Assembly: GCF_001428335.1 (NCBI RefSeq)
Contig: NZ_LMSG01000012.1
Span: forward strand, 126,659-190,658
Length of the DNA stretch: 64,000 bases
Direction of reading: 5' to 3'
DNA from: Arthrobacter sp. Soil762
Lineage (GTDB): Bacteria; Actinomycetota; Actinomycetes; Actinomycetales; Micrococcaceae
In this document: piece after piece, positions 8,295-18,256 of the stretch
Numbering within the stretch: the first letter of the stretch is position 1
Layout of the letters: each line of letters starts with the position of its first letter
Translations under genes and position numbers: made by a program
The notes under the pieces: generated by a model
Told to the model about the DNA's origin: nothing
Databases searched by the model: none
What the model saw: only the letters and a program-made list of their open reading frames with translations

Positions 8295-9494
8295 TCAGTA
8301 GACAGGCTTCTGCGGCTCCACGTCGCGCACCCAGGCCAGGATTCCGCCGTCGAGATGGCTGACCCGCTGGTAGCCTGCCTTCCTTGCAGCCTCCAGCACG
8401 TTGGCTGACCGCGTGCCCGCCTTGCAGTGGAACACAATGTCCTTGTCCTGCGGAAGTTCCGCCCAGGCCTCCCCCGCCAGGATCCTGCCCTGCGGGATCA
8501 GCACCGAGCCGTCGATGCTCACGATGTCGTGTTCGCCGGTTTCCCTGACGTCCACCAGCTCGAAGTCCTTCAGGCCTGCCTTCCGGGACGCCAGCATGGT
8601 GGCCAGCTGGGTCGCCGTCACGGTGTGCTCGGTGTCGGCGAGGGCGGCGGGGGTGATGCCGCAGAAGGCTTCGTAGTCCGTAAGTTCCGTAATGGGCTCG
8701 GCCGCCGGGTCCTTGGACACCCGGATCTCGCGCCAGCTGCCGCCCAGCGCATCAAACAGTGCCACCCTGCCCAGGAGTGAACGCCCGACGCCGGTGATCA
8801 GCTTCACTGCCTCGGTCACCATGAGTGAACCCACAGCAGCACAGAGCATGCCGAAGACGCCGCCCTCGCCGCAGGAGGGCACGGATCCGGCCGGCGGGGC
8901 CTCGGGATAAAGGTCCCGGTAGGTGGGTCCGTGCTGTTCCCAGAACACGCTGACCTGGCCGTCGAAGCGGAAGATCGATCCCCACACATAGGGCATGCCC
9001 AGGATGGCGGCGGCATCGTTGACCAGGTAGCGGGTGGCGAAGTTGTCCGCCCCGTCAAGGATCAGATCGTAGTCCGCGAACAGCTCCAGTGCGTTGGACG
9101 CATCCAGCCTGACGTTGTGCAGCCGGACCTCCACAAGCGGGTTCAGTGCCGCGATGGCGTCCCGCGCGGATTCGATCTTGGGCCGTCCTACGTCGGCGAC
9201 GCCGTGGATCACCTGGCGTTGCAGGTTGCTGAGGTCAACGTCGTCGTCGTCGATGATTCCCAGGGTCCCCACGCCCGCTGCCGCCAAGTAGAGCAGGGCG
9301 GGCGAGCCCAGTCCCCCGGCACCGATAACAAGTACCCTGGCGTTCTTCAGGCGCCGCTGCCCCACCGCTCCGATTTCGGGAATGATGAGGTGCCGCGAGT
9401 AGCGTTCCACCTCGGCCGGCGTCAGTTCACCGGCGGGCTCCACGAGCGGGTTAAGCGAGACAGAGGAATCATTTGCGGTCAAAGTCGAAGCCAT
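8295..9494 (-). CDS. moeZ: Adenylyltransferase/sulfurtransferase MoeZ (ThiF/MoeB domain plus rhodanese)
   Basis: The 399-residue protein has an E1-like domain with VLVIGAGGLGSPAL (from about residue 55) and DDDDVDLSNLQRQ. A C-terminal rhodanese domain has the active-site cysteine in HCKAGTRS (Cys357). The family adenylates the C-terminal Gly-Gly of small sulfur carriers and transfers sulfur onto them, serving molybdopterin, thiamine or cysteine synthesis. The ThiS encoded at 12172-12408 is one plausible client. Upstream, TACATT ends 5 nt before the ATG with ATGACC 18 nt further back, so the message may be leaderless. The order moeZ / tetR / DUF3107 is conserved in actinobacteria. Confidence 0.93.
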   Translation of the reverse strand: MASTLTANDSSVSLNPLVEPAGELTPAEVERYSRHLIIPEIGAVGQRRLKNARVLVIGAGGLGSPALLYLAAAGVGTLGIIDDDDVDLSNLQRQVIHGVADVGRPKIESARDAIAALNPLVEVRLHNVRLDASNALELFADYDLILDGADNFATRYLVNDAAAILGMPYVWGSIFRFDGQVSVFWEQHGPTYRDLYPEAPPAGSVPSCGEGGVFGMLCAAVGSLMVTEAVKLITGVGRSLLGRVALFDALGGSWREIRVSKDPAAEPITELTDYEAFCGITPAALADTEHTVTATQLATMLASRKAGLKDFELVDVRETGEHDIVSIDGSVLIPQGRILAGEAWAELPQDKDIVFHCKAGTRSANVLEAARKAGYQRVSHLDGGILAWVRDVEPQKPVY

Positions 9495-9578
9495 ACTTCA
9501 ATGTATGCCCCGAGATACCGCCCGGTCATATTACCGCGCAGTATTGTGTAGGTAACGGCAAGCGAAAGTAGGGCAACT

Positions 9579-10244
9579 GTGGTCCATGAAGCACGGGCTG
9601 ACCGGGCGTCCGGCGGCGAACCGGCCGCACCTCAACGGACCGCGGGCCAGAGGTCCGCCCGGCTTCCCCGGGATGAGCGCCGGGCGCAGCTCCTCGCTGC
9701 GGCGCAGGAGGTTTTTGTCGCCAACGGCTACCATGGCGCCGCCATGGATGAAATCGCCGAAACGGCCCATGTCAGCAAACCGGTGCTGTACCAGCACTTC
9801 CCGTCCAAACGGGAGCTGTATCTTGCCCTGCTGGACAGCCATCTCGCGTCGCTGACGGACCTGATGCTCGGTGCATTGAGCTCCACCACCGACAATGACG
9901 AACGTGTCCAGGCAGTGATGCGCGCCTACTACCGCTTCATCGCCAGCGACGACCAAGCCCACCGCCTGGTCTTCGAATCGGACCTCATTAACGATCCCGA
10001 TGTCAGCTCACGCCTCGAGACATTCAACAAGACGTTCGCGGACGCCGTTGCCCGCGTGATTGCCGAGGACACCAAGCTGCCCCACCTGGAGGCGCAGCTT
10101 CTGGGCCGTGGCCTGGCCGGAATGGCCCAGGTCAGCGCGCGTTACTGGCTGGAAACGGACGGGAACCTGGACCTCGATGTGGCCAGCGACCTCATTTACC
10201 GTTTAGCTTGGCGCGGAATCTCTCGCTTCCCCAAAGAGTCCTAG
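9579..10244 (+). CDS. TetR-family transcriptional regulator
   Basis: The 221-residue protein has an N-terminal helix-turn-helix (RRAQLLAAAQEVFVANGYHG ... AHVSKPVLYQHFPSKRELYLAL) after a disordered stretch of about 28 residues, and an all-helical ligand/dimer domain. The GTG at 9579 is supported by AGTAGGG six nucleotides upstream. It is divergent from moeZ and followed by DUF3107, the same arrangement as the TetR gene near moeZ in mycobacteria as I recall it. No strong operator palindrome is visible in the 84-bp divergent gap, so its target is not evident. Confidence 0.9.
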   Translation: MVHEARADRASGGEPAAPQRTAGQRSARLPRDERRAQLLAAAQEVFVANGYHGAAMDEIAETAHVSKPVLYQHFPSKRELYLALLDSHLASLTDLMLGALSSTTDNDERVQAVMRAYYRFIASDDQAHRLVFESDLINDPDVSSRLETFNKTFADAVARVIAEDTKLPHLEAQLLGRGLAGMAQVSARYWLETDGNLDLDVASDLIYRLAWRGISRFPKES

Positions 10245-10295
10245 ACTACAAATAAGAGAACCCAAAGAAACTTTGATTGGCTGGGAGGCCCCCTT

Positions 10296-10520
10296 TTGGA
10301 AATTAAGATCGGCATTCAGAACATTGGCCGCGAAATCGTATTGGAATCGGCTCAGGATGCTGACGCTGTAGCCACGGTCGTTGAAGAAGCCATCACCAAG
10401 GGCACCGAGCTCCGCCTCAAGGACGACAAGGGACGCATCATCATCGTTCCCGGCAACGCCCTGGGCTACGTGGAAATCGGCGCCGAAGAGGCCCGCAAGG
10501 TCGGTTTCGGCCAGTTCTAG
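10296..10520 (+). CDS. DUF3107 family small protein
   Basis: This 74-residue acidic protein starts MEIKIGIQNIGREIVLES and ends GFGQF, matching the actinobacteria-wide DUF3107 family, whose function is unknown to me. The start is TTG at 10296 with GGGAGG eight nucleotides upstream. It follows the TetR gene by 51 bp and is probably in the same transcript. A GC-rich hairpin comes directly after its stop. Confidence 0.88.
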   Translation: MEIKIGIQNIGREIVLESAQDADAVATVVEEAITKGTELRLKDDKGRIIIVPGNALGYVEIGAEEARKVGFGQF

Positions 10521-10527
10521 CACGTCC

Positions 10528-10556
10528 GCGGCCAGCCCCCTTTGGCGGCTGGCCGC
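10528..10556 (+). terminator. Hairpin between DUF3107 and the membrane-protein gene
   Basis: A perfect 10-bp stem (GCGGCCAGCC at 10528-10537 and GGCTGGCCGC at 10547-10556) with a 9-nt loop sits in the 55-bp gap. Only a weak T-run (GCTTTCC) follows, so it may attenuate transcription or protect the upstream mRNA end rather than stop all transcription. Confidence 0.55.
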
Positions 10557-10575
10557 TGCTTTCCGAGGAGATTCC

Positions 10576-10878
10576 ATGCTTTCGCTGACTATCGTTGTCC
10601 TGGTCACAGCGGCCGCAGGCTTTGTTGTCTGGGCCAATGACAAGCGCCATACGCGGTACGGCACAGGGTTGCCCGCAGGGGTTGCCGTGGTGGTGGGCGC
10701 GGTCAGCTGGATCCTTTTCATCGCGGCAGGTTTTGGCTACCAGCCGGGCCTGACGTGGATTCCGTGGGTCCTGCCCATGGCGCTCGGCAGCGTCGCTGCC
10801 ATCGGGACGGTCATCTACCTGGGCCGGACGCGCGAAAGCCACGATACGCGGCGGCTGACGCAGGCGCTCAAGCTTTAG
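10576..10878 (+). CDS. Small integral membrane protein of unknown function
   Basis: The 100-residue protein starts at the ATG at 10576 with CGAGGAG just upstream, inside a longer open frame. Hydropathy suggests three membrane helices: LTIVVLVTAAAGFVVWA at the N terminus, VAVVVGAVSWILFIAAGF in the middle and WIPWVLPMALGSVAAIGTVIYL near the C terminus, with a basic C-terminal tail. I do not recognise a named family. It follows DUF3107 after a hairpin and faces the pterin dehydratase gene. Confidence 0.75.
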   Translation: MLSLTIVVLVTAAAGFVVWANDKRHTRYGTGLPAGVAVVVGAVSWILFIAAGFGYQPGLTWIPWVLPMALGSVAAIGTVIYLGRTRESHDTRRLTQALKL

Positions 10879-10900
10879 GCCGCGCCTTTTCCTTAAGAAC

Positions 10901-10935
10901 CCGTGACCACCACCCAGCAGGGTGCGTGGTCACGG
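10901..10935. terminator. Bidirectional terminator between convergent genes
   Basis: CCGTGACCAC (10901-10910) pairs perfectly with GTGGTCACGG (10926-10935), and the stem continues inward as CACCC/GGGTG with one bulged base, closing on a 4-nt loop. T-runs flank it on both strands, which suits the convergent membrane-protein and pterin dehydratase genes. Confidence 0.8.
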
Positions 10936-10952
10936 TCCTTTAACCCGGCGGC

Positions 10953-11279
10953 TTAACCCACCGGCTGGGCTGTGGCGCCGAGCCGAACGGCAGCAGCACT
11001 CACGGCCGCGGCAGCAGCGGCATCCCGCTCAGTGACCTCACCGCCGGCGTCATGGGACGTGTAGCGCAGATGCACTCTGTTGTAGCGCCAGTCAAGGTCC
11101 GGGTGGTGGTTCTGTTCTTCCGCCAGGCGTCCGACGGCGGCAATCAGCTCCAGTGCGGCGGCGGCCGTCGGAGTCTTATAGACAGCGACGAGCCCGCCCA
11201 GCCGGTACTGCCAGTCGGGCAGCGCGGCCAGGACGGCGTCGATCCGCTCCCGGGTGAGTATGTCTTCCTTGCCGGCCAC
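10953..11279 (-). CDS. phhB: Pterin-4a-carbinolamine dehydratase
   Basis: The 108-residue protein contains the family motif EEQNHHPDLDWRYNRVHLRYTSH, with the active-site histidines at 58, 59 and 76. The enzyme dehydrates 4a-hydroxytetrahydrobiopterin. Bacterial members are also found where no aromatic hydroxylase is present, and none is seen in this window. The 72-bp gap from thiG suggests it could be the last gene of the thi transcript, though a functional link is not obvious. Confidence 0.9.
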   Translation of the reverse strand: MAGKEDILTRERIDAVLAALPDWQYRLGGLVAVYKTPTAAAALELIAAVGRLAEEQNHHPDLDWRYNRVHLRYTSHDAGGEVTERDAAAAAAVSAAAVRLGATAQPVG

Positions 11280-11351
11280 AGCGGCCTCCTCGGCTCGTCC
11301 GGTGAGCCGCCCCGGCGTTTGGCCGAGGGCGCCGGGCCTGGAGAAAGCGGC

Positions 11352-12404
<1,053 letters not shown>

Positions 12405-12408
<4 letters not shown>

Positions 12409-13751
12409 GCTGATTCTTTCTGTGGGTCGAGGTCCTTCGTGCTGCTGATGTCCTTGTCTGGGGACTGTGTGCCGGCAACGTGGTGCTTTCCTGAAAAGCG
12501 GGCCGGGCTGAGGGCTCCCCATCGCGGGTCCGTCCGGCCGTCCAGCAGGTCCCGGCAGATGGCCGCCGCCGCCGGAGCCAGGAGCACTCCGTGTCGGAAA
12601 AATCCGGTGGCGACCATCAGCCCGGCAATGTTCGCCGTGTTCCCCGTCCGTGGCGCGGAAACCGGTACGCGGCCGAGGAGAGGCGCATTGTCCGGGGTCG
12701 CCGGTCTTGCCCGTGCCGTGCATTCCAGGAGTTCAAGCTCCGAGACGGCCGGCACCAGGACCTGGGCGTCACGCAGCAACTGGTAGACGCCGCCCGCCGA
12801 GACGGCGGCGTCGCCCGACCCGGCGAGCGCGTCTTCCCGCTGCGTAGCCCCGATCACCACCGTGCCGTCCTGCCGGGGAACGATGTAGACCGGCACACCA
12901 TGGACCATTCCGCGGACAGTGGAAGTGAGGAGCGGGCGCAGGTGCCGCGGAACAGCCAGCCGCAGGATGTCACCGTAGACGGGCCGCAGGGGCAGGTGCA
13001 GTCCAACCGGCAGGCCTTCCAGCGACCCCGCCTGCAATCCGTTGGCCACGATGGTCTCCCGGGCCTGGACAGTTCCGCCGTGGGCGAGCTTCACGCCTAT
13101 GACGCGGCCGTCCTCCCAGAGCAGGGCAGCGGCACGTTGGTCAACGGCGAATCCCGCGCGGGCACCTGCCACGGCGGTTCCTGCTCCCGGTTCGTGGATG
13201 GCCAGGACTTCCTGGAGGCACGCCACAAGTCTGCGTGGATCCACCTGGTGGTCGGCGGGGATGTCCAGGGCGCAGGATATGGCCGGGCTGAGCAGGGATT
13301 CCCTGGTCCTGGCCTCACGGACAGTCAGGGGTTCCACCACCAGGCCGCTGGCCTGCTGCACGGCCCGGAGGTCCATCAGTGCCCGGCGGTCCGCAGCGTC
13401 CGCGCCGATGGCGAGGGTCGGCGTCGTCAGATATCCGGTATCGCCGGCCCCCGCCAGGGCGAGGTCCGCTGCAAAGGCAGGCCACAGGCCGGAGGAAGCC
13501 AGCATCAGCTCAAGGAGGTCTTCCTCCTGGTAGTGCAGTTCGCTCACAGGGGCCAGCATGCCGGCGGCTGCCCAGCTGGCGCCGTTGCCGGGCGCGTCAT
13601 CGATCAGCACGACGGAACGGCCGGATCGGCGGACTTCCCAGGCTATGGCGTGGCCGATGACTCCGCCGCCGATGACGGCCACGTCGGCGTGCAGGGCGGT
13701 GGCCGCGCTGGCTGGTGCGGGCTCAGGTGGGCTGCTTATTGCGGGGGGCAT
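12405..13751 (-). CDS. thiO: Glycine oxidase ThiO
   Basis: The 448-residue flavoprotein has a DAO-type FAD fold (DVAVIGGGVIGHAIAWEV from about residue 23) and ASWAAAGMLAPVSE, a typical ThiO sequence. It oxidises glycine to the imine used by ThiG. The last 40 or so residues (from about WGALSPARF) are charged and low in complexity and look like an extension beyond the catalytic fold. It is the first gene of thiO-thiS-thiG; its ATG lies 7 nt after the end of a TPP riboswitch whose last strand adjoins the GGAAGGA ribosome site. Confidence 0.94.
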
Positions 13752-13757
13752 ATGTTC

Positions 13758-13856
13758 CTTCCCTACGCCGGTACTAGCCGGATCAGGTCAAGCGGTCGGC
13801 TCTGACGCCCTCTCAGCCCGGCCGCTTTGTGACGGCTGCAACGGGCTCCCGCAGTA
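13758..13856 (-). promoter_or_regulatory. TPP riboswitch (THI element) upstream of thiO
   Basis: On the minus strand the conserved TPP-aptamer blocks occur in order: GGGAGCCC near 13849, CTGAGA at 13816-13811, ACCTGATC at 13788-13781 and GCGTAGGGAA at 13768-13759. The element ends 6 nt before the thiO ATG and its 3' strand adjoins the Shine-Dalgarno GGAAGGA, so ligand binding most likely blocks translation initiation. A TAAACT -10 at 13869-13864 would start the transcript at the aptamer's 5' edge. thiE, transcribed the other way, is not under this element. Confidence 0.93.
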
Positions 13857-13889
13857 CCCGCCCAGTTTAGGGGACTTAGGCTGGTTTCC

Positions 13890-14666
13890 ATGAACGCGCA
13901 ATCCTTCGCCGCCGCAGGCACGCCCTCCGGCCCCTCCGCCGCTCCCGAATCCTTGACCGGAACAGACCCCGCCGCCGGCATCAACACCGGCCTCCCGCAC
14001 AGCGCCAGGCTGTACCTGTGCACCGACGCGCGCCGGGACCGCGGGGACTTTGGCGAGTTTGTGGACGCGGCGTTTGCCGGCGGCGTGGACATCATCCAGC
14101 TCCGGGACAAGGCGATCGAGGCGGCGGAGGAGCTGGAGCTGCTGGCCGTGCTTCAGGCCGCCGCCGAACGCCACGGAAAGCTGTGGGCAGTCAATGACCG
14201 TGCCGATATCGCGCTGCTGTCCGGCGCCCCCGTCTTCCACATCGGGCAGAAAGATCTGCCTGTCGCTTCCGCCCGCACGCTGCTCGGGGCACCAGCCGCG
14301 ATCGGCCTTTCCACGCACACCGCCGAGCAGATCGAAGGCGCCATCCGGCTGTCCGGAGGGCTGACTGACCAAGGCGGCCTGGACTACTTCTGCGTAGGAC
14401 CGGTCTGGGCCACTCCCACGAAACCGGGCCGGGCCGCCGTCGGCCTTGACCTGGTGCGGTACGCGGCCGAAGCCGTCCGCGCTGCCGGTGGCACCCGGGC
14501 CACGCTGCCCTGGTTTGCCATCGGGGGCATCGATCTCGGCAACGTGGAGCAGGTGGTGGAGGCCGGCGCCGGCAGGATTGTTGTGGTGCGTGCCATCACC
14601 GAAGCCTCGGACCCCGCAGCGGCGGCCGTGGCACTCCTGGCGGCCCTGGACGCCGGCGCATCCTGA
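13890..14666 (+). CDS. thiE: Thiamine-phosphate synthase
   Basis: The 258-residue TIM-barrel protein has [62 protein letters not shown] and FAIGGID, the standard ThiE motifs. It couples the pyrimidine and thiazole halves of thiamine. About 35 N-terminal residues rich in Ala/Pro/Thr precede the barrel. TAGGCT (13877-13882) ends 7 nt before the ATG and no Shine-Dalgarno is seen, so the mRNA is probably leaderless. It is divergent from thiO across about 140 bp that include the riboswitch. Confidence 0.95.
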   Translation: MNAQSFAAAGTPSGPSAAPESLTGTDPAAGINTGLPHSARLYLCTDARRDRGDFGEFVDAAFAGGVDIIQLRDKAIEAAEELELLAVLQAAAERHGKLWAVNDRADIALLSGAPVFHIGQKDLPVASARTLLGAPAAIGLSTHTAEQIEGAIRLSGGLTDQGGLDYFCVGPVWATPTKPGRAAVGLDLVRYAAEAVRAAGGTRATLPWFAIGGIDLGNVEQVVEAGAGRIVVVRAITEASDPAAAAVALLAALDAGAS

Positions 14667-14730
14667 CAATCCCCCGCGTGGCGGGCGGCGGGCGTGCACG
14701 ATCCGTGGAAATCGAGCTAACCTGATTTTC

Positions 14731-16248
14731 GTGTCACATCATCGGTTGGCCCCCAATGTCCACGAGCAGACGAACGACCTCGCGGCGGCGCTGAGCGCCC
14801 TGCGGACCGAGCTGGAACTGCCGGGACCCTACCCGGCGGAGGCGGTCCGGGACGCGGAAGCGGCAGTGGCCGCACACGAGTTGCCGGGCGCTGACCTGAC
14901 GGACGTGGCCTTCCTCACCATCGATCCGGCGTCGTCCACTGACCTGGACCAGGCGCTGTTCATCGAGCGCGCGGACACTGGCTACCGGGTGCTTTACGCC
15001 ATCGCTGACGTGCCGTCCTTTGTCCGCCCCGGCGGCGGACTGGACGCAGAGACCCGGCGCCGCGGCCAGACGTTCTACGCCCCTGACGGCCGAATCCCGC
15101 TGCACCCGGAAGTCATCAGCGAAGGGGCCGGCAGCCTCCTGGCCGGCCAGCTCTGTTCCGCCTACGTCTGGGAGTTCGGGCTGGACGACGCCGCGCAGGT
15201 CTCCACGGTGAGTGTCCAGAGGGCCACCATCCGCAGCCGGGCCAAGCTGAGCTACAAGGGAGTCCAGGCCGAACTCGACGCCGGAACGGCCGGCCCTGTC
15301 CTGCAACTCCTGAAGGAAGTGGGCCTCAAGCGCGTTGAACTGGAGCGGCAGCGTGGCGGCGCAAGCCTGAACATGCCTGAACAGGAAATCCTGCAATTGC
15401 CCGACGGCGGCTACCGGATTGCCGCCGCGCCGCAGCTTCCGGTAGAGGACTGGAACGCCCAGATTTCCCTGATGACCGGAATGGCGGCGGCGAACCTGAT
15501 GTTGGCGGGAAAAGTGGGTATCCTGCGCACCATGCCCGCCCCGGACGAGCGCTCCCTGCGCCACTTCCGCCTCCAGACCGAGGCCTTGGGAAAGCCGTGG
15601 GACGGCAAAATCAGCTACGGCGAATACCTCCGCAGCCTTGACCCGACAGAGCCCCGGCAACTGGCCATCCTGCACTCCGCCGGCATGCTGTTCCGCGGCG
15701 CCAGCTACACGGCGTTCGATGGCACGGTCCCGGACGACGCCGTCCAGTCCGCCATCGGCGCCGCCTATGCCCACACCACGGCACCGCTCCGGCGCCTTAT
15801 CGACCGCTTTGTGCTGGTGATCTGCGAAGCCCTGAGCAACGGCAACCAGGTGCCGGGCTGGGCGCGGGAAGCCCTGCCGTCCCTGCCGGAGATCATGGCC
15901 GGATCCGACCAGCTGGCATCGCGGATGGAACGGATGGCGCTGGACACTGTGGAGGCCGCGCTCCTCGTCAACCATGTAGGCCAGGAATTCGATGCGATCG
16001 TGATCTCCGGCTCCAAGCCGCAAAAGGACAACGGAAACGGCAACGGGAAAAACGGCAACGGCGCCAAGAACGGTGCTGCGAAAAACGCCGCAAAAAACGG
16101 GAACGGCCCCTCGGGGATCATCCAGATCGCCGAACCCGCTGTGACGGCCCGGTGCGGCGGCGACCTGGAATCCGGCACCAAAGTGCGGGTCCGCCTGATC
16201 TCCTCCGATATCGCCGCCCGCGAGGTCCACTTCGAGCTGCTGGCCTGA
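14731..16248 (+). CDS. RNB-domain ribonuclease (RNase II/R family, short actinobacterial form)
   Basis: From the GTG at 14731 the protein has 505 residues. The RNB catalytic segment is LTIDPASSTDLDQAL (Asp65, Asp71, Asp73), with Gln74 where RNase II has a fourth Asp, and the late motif HTTAPLRRLIDRF is present. It probably degrades RNA 3' to 5'. No cold-shock or S1 domain is evident at the N terminus, and only a short possible OB-like tail follows a Lys/Asn/Gly-rich insert near residues 430-465. TAACCT ends 7 nt before the GTG with no Shine-Dalgarno, suggesting a leaderless message. The frame is open back to 14446, but that part overlaps thiE. Confidence 0.87.
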   Translation: MSHHRLAPNVHEQTNDLAAALSALRTELELPGPYPAEAVRDAEAAVAAHELPGADLTDVAFLTIDPASSTDLDQALFIERADTGYRVLYAIADVPSFVRPGGGLDAETRRRGQTFYAPDGRIPLHPEVISEGAGSLLAGQLCSAYVWEFGLDDAAQVSTVSVQRATIRSRAKLSYKGVQAELDAGTAGPVLQLLKEVGLKRVELERQRGGASLNMPEQEILQLPDGGYRIAAAPQLPVEDWNAQISLMTGMAAANLMLAGKVGILRTMPAPDERSLRHFRLQTEALGKPWDGKISYGEYLRSLDPTEPRQLAILHSAGMLFRGASYTAFDGTVPDDAVQSAIGAAYAHTTAPLRRLIDRFVLVICEALSNGNQVPGWAREALPSLPEIMAGSDQLASRMERMALDTVEAALLVNHVGQEFDAIVISGSKPQKDNGNGNGKNGNGAKNGAAKNAAKNGNGPSGIIQIAEPAVTARCGGDLESGTKVRVRLISSDIAAREVHFELLA

Positions 16249-16302
16249 ACGATTTCCGCCCTGCCTGATCGGCCCAAAGCCGGAATTCCGGGTCCGTACG
16301 GC

Positions 16303-16541
16303 TAGACTGAAGAAGTAGATATGGATGCCCGGTCGTTGATTTCCTTGATTTTGAATTCAACAAGCCCGCCCCTACGCGATCTTGAGATGCACCCGTTGGT
16401 CACCAGTGCCAGCATTTTGATACCCCGCGATCGGCTTCCACTGGATTTGCTTGCGCGCTTCGAGCGTGCTCCGGAACGGCCACGTTGGCCGGCCCGTTGA
16501 GCAGGCAGCGCCAATGCCCAAATGAATAAGGAAACTCCCCT
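16303..16541 (+). promoter_or_regulatory. Promoter and long leader of the DEAD-box helicase gene
   Basis: A TAGACT -10 box lies at 16303-16308, preceded by the palindrome CCGGAATTCCGG (16280-16291) where the -35 should be. The transcript would have a leader of about 225 nt. The leader is less GC-rich than its surroundings and holds a TTGAATTCAA palindrome, a CGGCCA/TGGCCG hairpin (16477-16491) and a 59-codon open frame (16321-16500). That frame uses many A/T-ending codons and is probably not a gene. Long structured leaders are known on cold-inducible helicase genes, so post-transcriptional control is plausible but unproven. Confidence 0.5.
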
Positions 16542-18248
16542 GTGAGTGAATTGCATACCCACCAGATCCTGACTGACGACTCCGGCATCGAGACGATCGA
16601 ACCCGAAGAAACCATCATCTCGGACGAGAAGCCGCACGAGATCGAGGAGAAATCCTTCGCTGACTACAACGTCCGCGCCGACATCGTGGAGTCCCTTGCC
16701 GACGCCGGGATCACCCACCCCTTCCCCATCCAGGCCATGACCCTGCCGGTGGCGCTTTCGGGCCACGACATCATCGGGCAGGCCAAGACCGGCACCGGCA
16801 AGACCCTCGGCTTCGGCATCCCCGCCCTGCAGCGCGTGGTGGGTCCGGACGACGCCGGCTACGACAAGCTCGCCGTTCCGGGTGCACCGCAGGCCCTGGT
16901 CATCGTGCCGACGCGCGAGCTGGCCGTCCAGGTGGCCAATGATCTTCAGAACGCTTCCCGCAAGCGGAACGCCCGCATCACCACCATCTACGGCGGCCGT
17001 GCCTACGAGCCCCAGGTGGAGGCCCTGCAGAACGGCGTCGAGGTGGTCGTCGGTACTCCCGGCCGCCTCATCGACCTCTACAAGCAGAAGCACCTGGTCC
17101 TGAAGAACGTCAAGATGGTCATCCTTGACGAGGCCGACGAAATGCTGGACCTCGGCTTCCTGCCGGACGTGGAAACCCTCATCGCCGGTACCCCTGCAGT
17201 CCGCCAGACCCTGCTGTTCTCTGCCACCATGCCCGGCCCGGTCATCGCCATGGCCCGCCGCTACATGACGCAGCCCACCCACATCCGGGCCGCTGATCCG
17301 GACGACGAGGGCCTCACCAAGCGCGACATCCGCCAGCTCATCTACCGTGCCCACAGCATGGACAAGATCGAGGTCGTTGCCCGCATCCTGCAGGCACGCG
17401 GCCGCGGCCGGACCATCATCTTCACCAAAACCAAGCGCACCGCCGCGAAGGTTGCCGAGGAGCTCGTGGACCGTGGCTTCGCCGCCGCCGCCATCCACGG
17501 TGACCTGGGCCAGGGCGCCCGCGAGCAGGCGCTCCGTGCCTTCCGCAACAACAAGGTGGACGTCCTGGTGGCCACCGACGTCGCCGCCCGCGGCATCGAC
17601 GTCGACGACGTCACGCACGTCATCAACTACCAGTGCGTTGAAGACGAAAAGATCTACCTGCACCGCGTGGGCCGCACAGGCCGCGCCGGCAACAAGGGCA
17701 CCGCCGTGACCTTCGTCGACTGGGACGACATGCCGCGCTGGGGCCTGATCAACAAGGCCCTGGGACTCAGCGTTCCGGAGCCCGTGGAAACATACTCCTC
17801 CTCCCCGCACCTGTTCGAAGAGCTGGACATCCCGGAAGGCACCAAGGGCCGCCTCCCCCGCAACAAGCGCGTGCTGGCCGGCGTCGACGCCGAGGTCCTC
17901 GAGGACCTGGGCGAGACCGGCAAGAAGAACACCCGCCCCAGCGGCGGCCGTGACGGTGGCCGCGATGGCGGCCGCGACAGCAACCGCGACGCCGGCCGCT
18001 CCGGTGCTCGCGACAGCAGCAGCCGCCGCACCAGCGAGCCCGGCGGACGCTCCGGTGACCGCCGTCGTCGTACCTCTGATGCGGCGACCGCCGGCACCAG
18101 CCCCGCCCCCGAACCGGCTGCTGCGGCTCCGGCCGAAGGCGAAGTGGACCCCCGTGCCCGCCGCAGCCGGACCCGCACCCGCCGCCGCAACGGCGAAGTG
18201 GTGGCCGGTGCCGACAACGGCCCGCAGCAGCGCAGCACCGAGGCATAA
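16542..18248 (+). CDS. DEAD-box ATP-dependent RNA helicase
   Basis: The 568-residue protein has the complete motif set: FPIQ (Q motif region), AKTGTGKT (residues 81-88), PTRELA, TPGRL, DEAD (196-199), SAT and the C-terminal HRVGRTGRAG. About 110 C-terminal residues are Arg/Gly/Asp/Ser-rich and end in a basic stretch, a common RNA-binding tail. It probably remodels ribosomal or messenger RNA. The GTG at 16542 has AAGGA about 8 nt upstream. A methyltransferase gene follows after 8 nt, apparently in the same transcript. Confidence 0.95.
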   Translation: MSELHTHQILTDDSGIETIEPEETIISDEKPHEIEEKSFADYNVRADIVESLADAGITHPFPIQAMTLPVALSGHDIIGQAKTGTGKTLGFGIPALQRVVGPDDAGYDKLAVPGAPQALVIVPTRELAVQVANDLQNASRKRNARITTIYGGRAYEPQVEALQNGVEVVVGTPGRLIDLYKQKHLVLKNVKMVILDEADEMLDLGFLPDVETLIAGTPAVRQTLLFSATMPGPVIAMARRYMTQPTHIRAADPDDEGLTKRDIRQLIYRAHSMDKIEVVARILQARGRGRTIIFTKTKRTAAKVAEELVDRGFAAAAIHGDLGQGAREQALRAFRNNKVDVLVATDVAARGIDVDDVTHVINYQCVEDEKIYLHRVGRTGRAGNKGTAVTFVDWDDMPRWGLINKALGLSVPEPVETYSSSPHLFEELDIPEGTKGRLPRNKRVLAGVDAEVLEDLGETGKKNTRPSGGRDGGRDGGRDSNRDAGRSGARDSSSRRTSEPGGRSGDRRRRTSDAATAGTSPAPEPAAAAPAEGEVDPRARRSRTRTRRRNGEVVAGADNGPQQRSTEA

Positions 18249-18256
18249 CAGCCTCG

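Noticed and set aside
9531..9556. TTACC...GGTAA pair between moeZ and the TetR gene as an operator
   Set aside because: Only 5-bp arms with 15 nt between them; too weak to distinguish from chance.
16321..16500. 59-codon open frame in the helicase leader
   Set aside because: Only about 60% of third positions are G or C, against more than 85% in neighbouring genes, and there is no clear ribosome site. Kept only as part of the leader finding.
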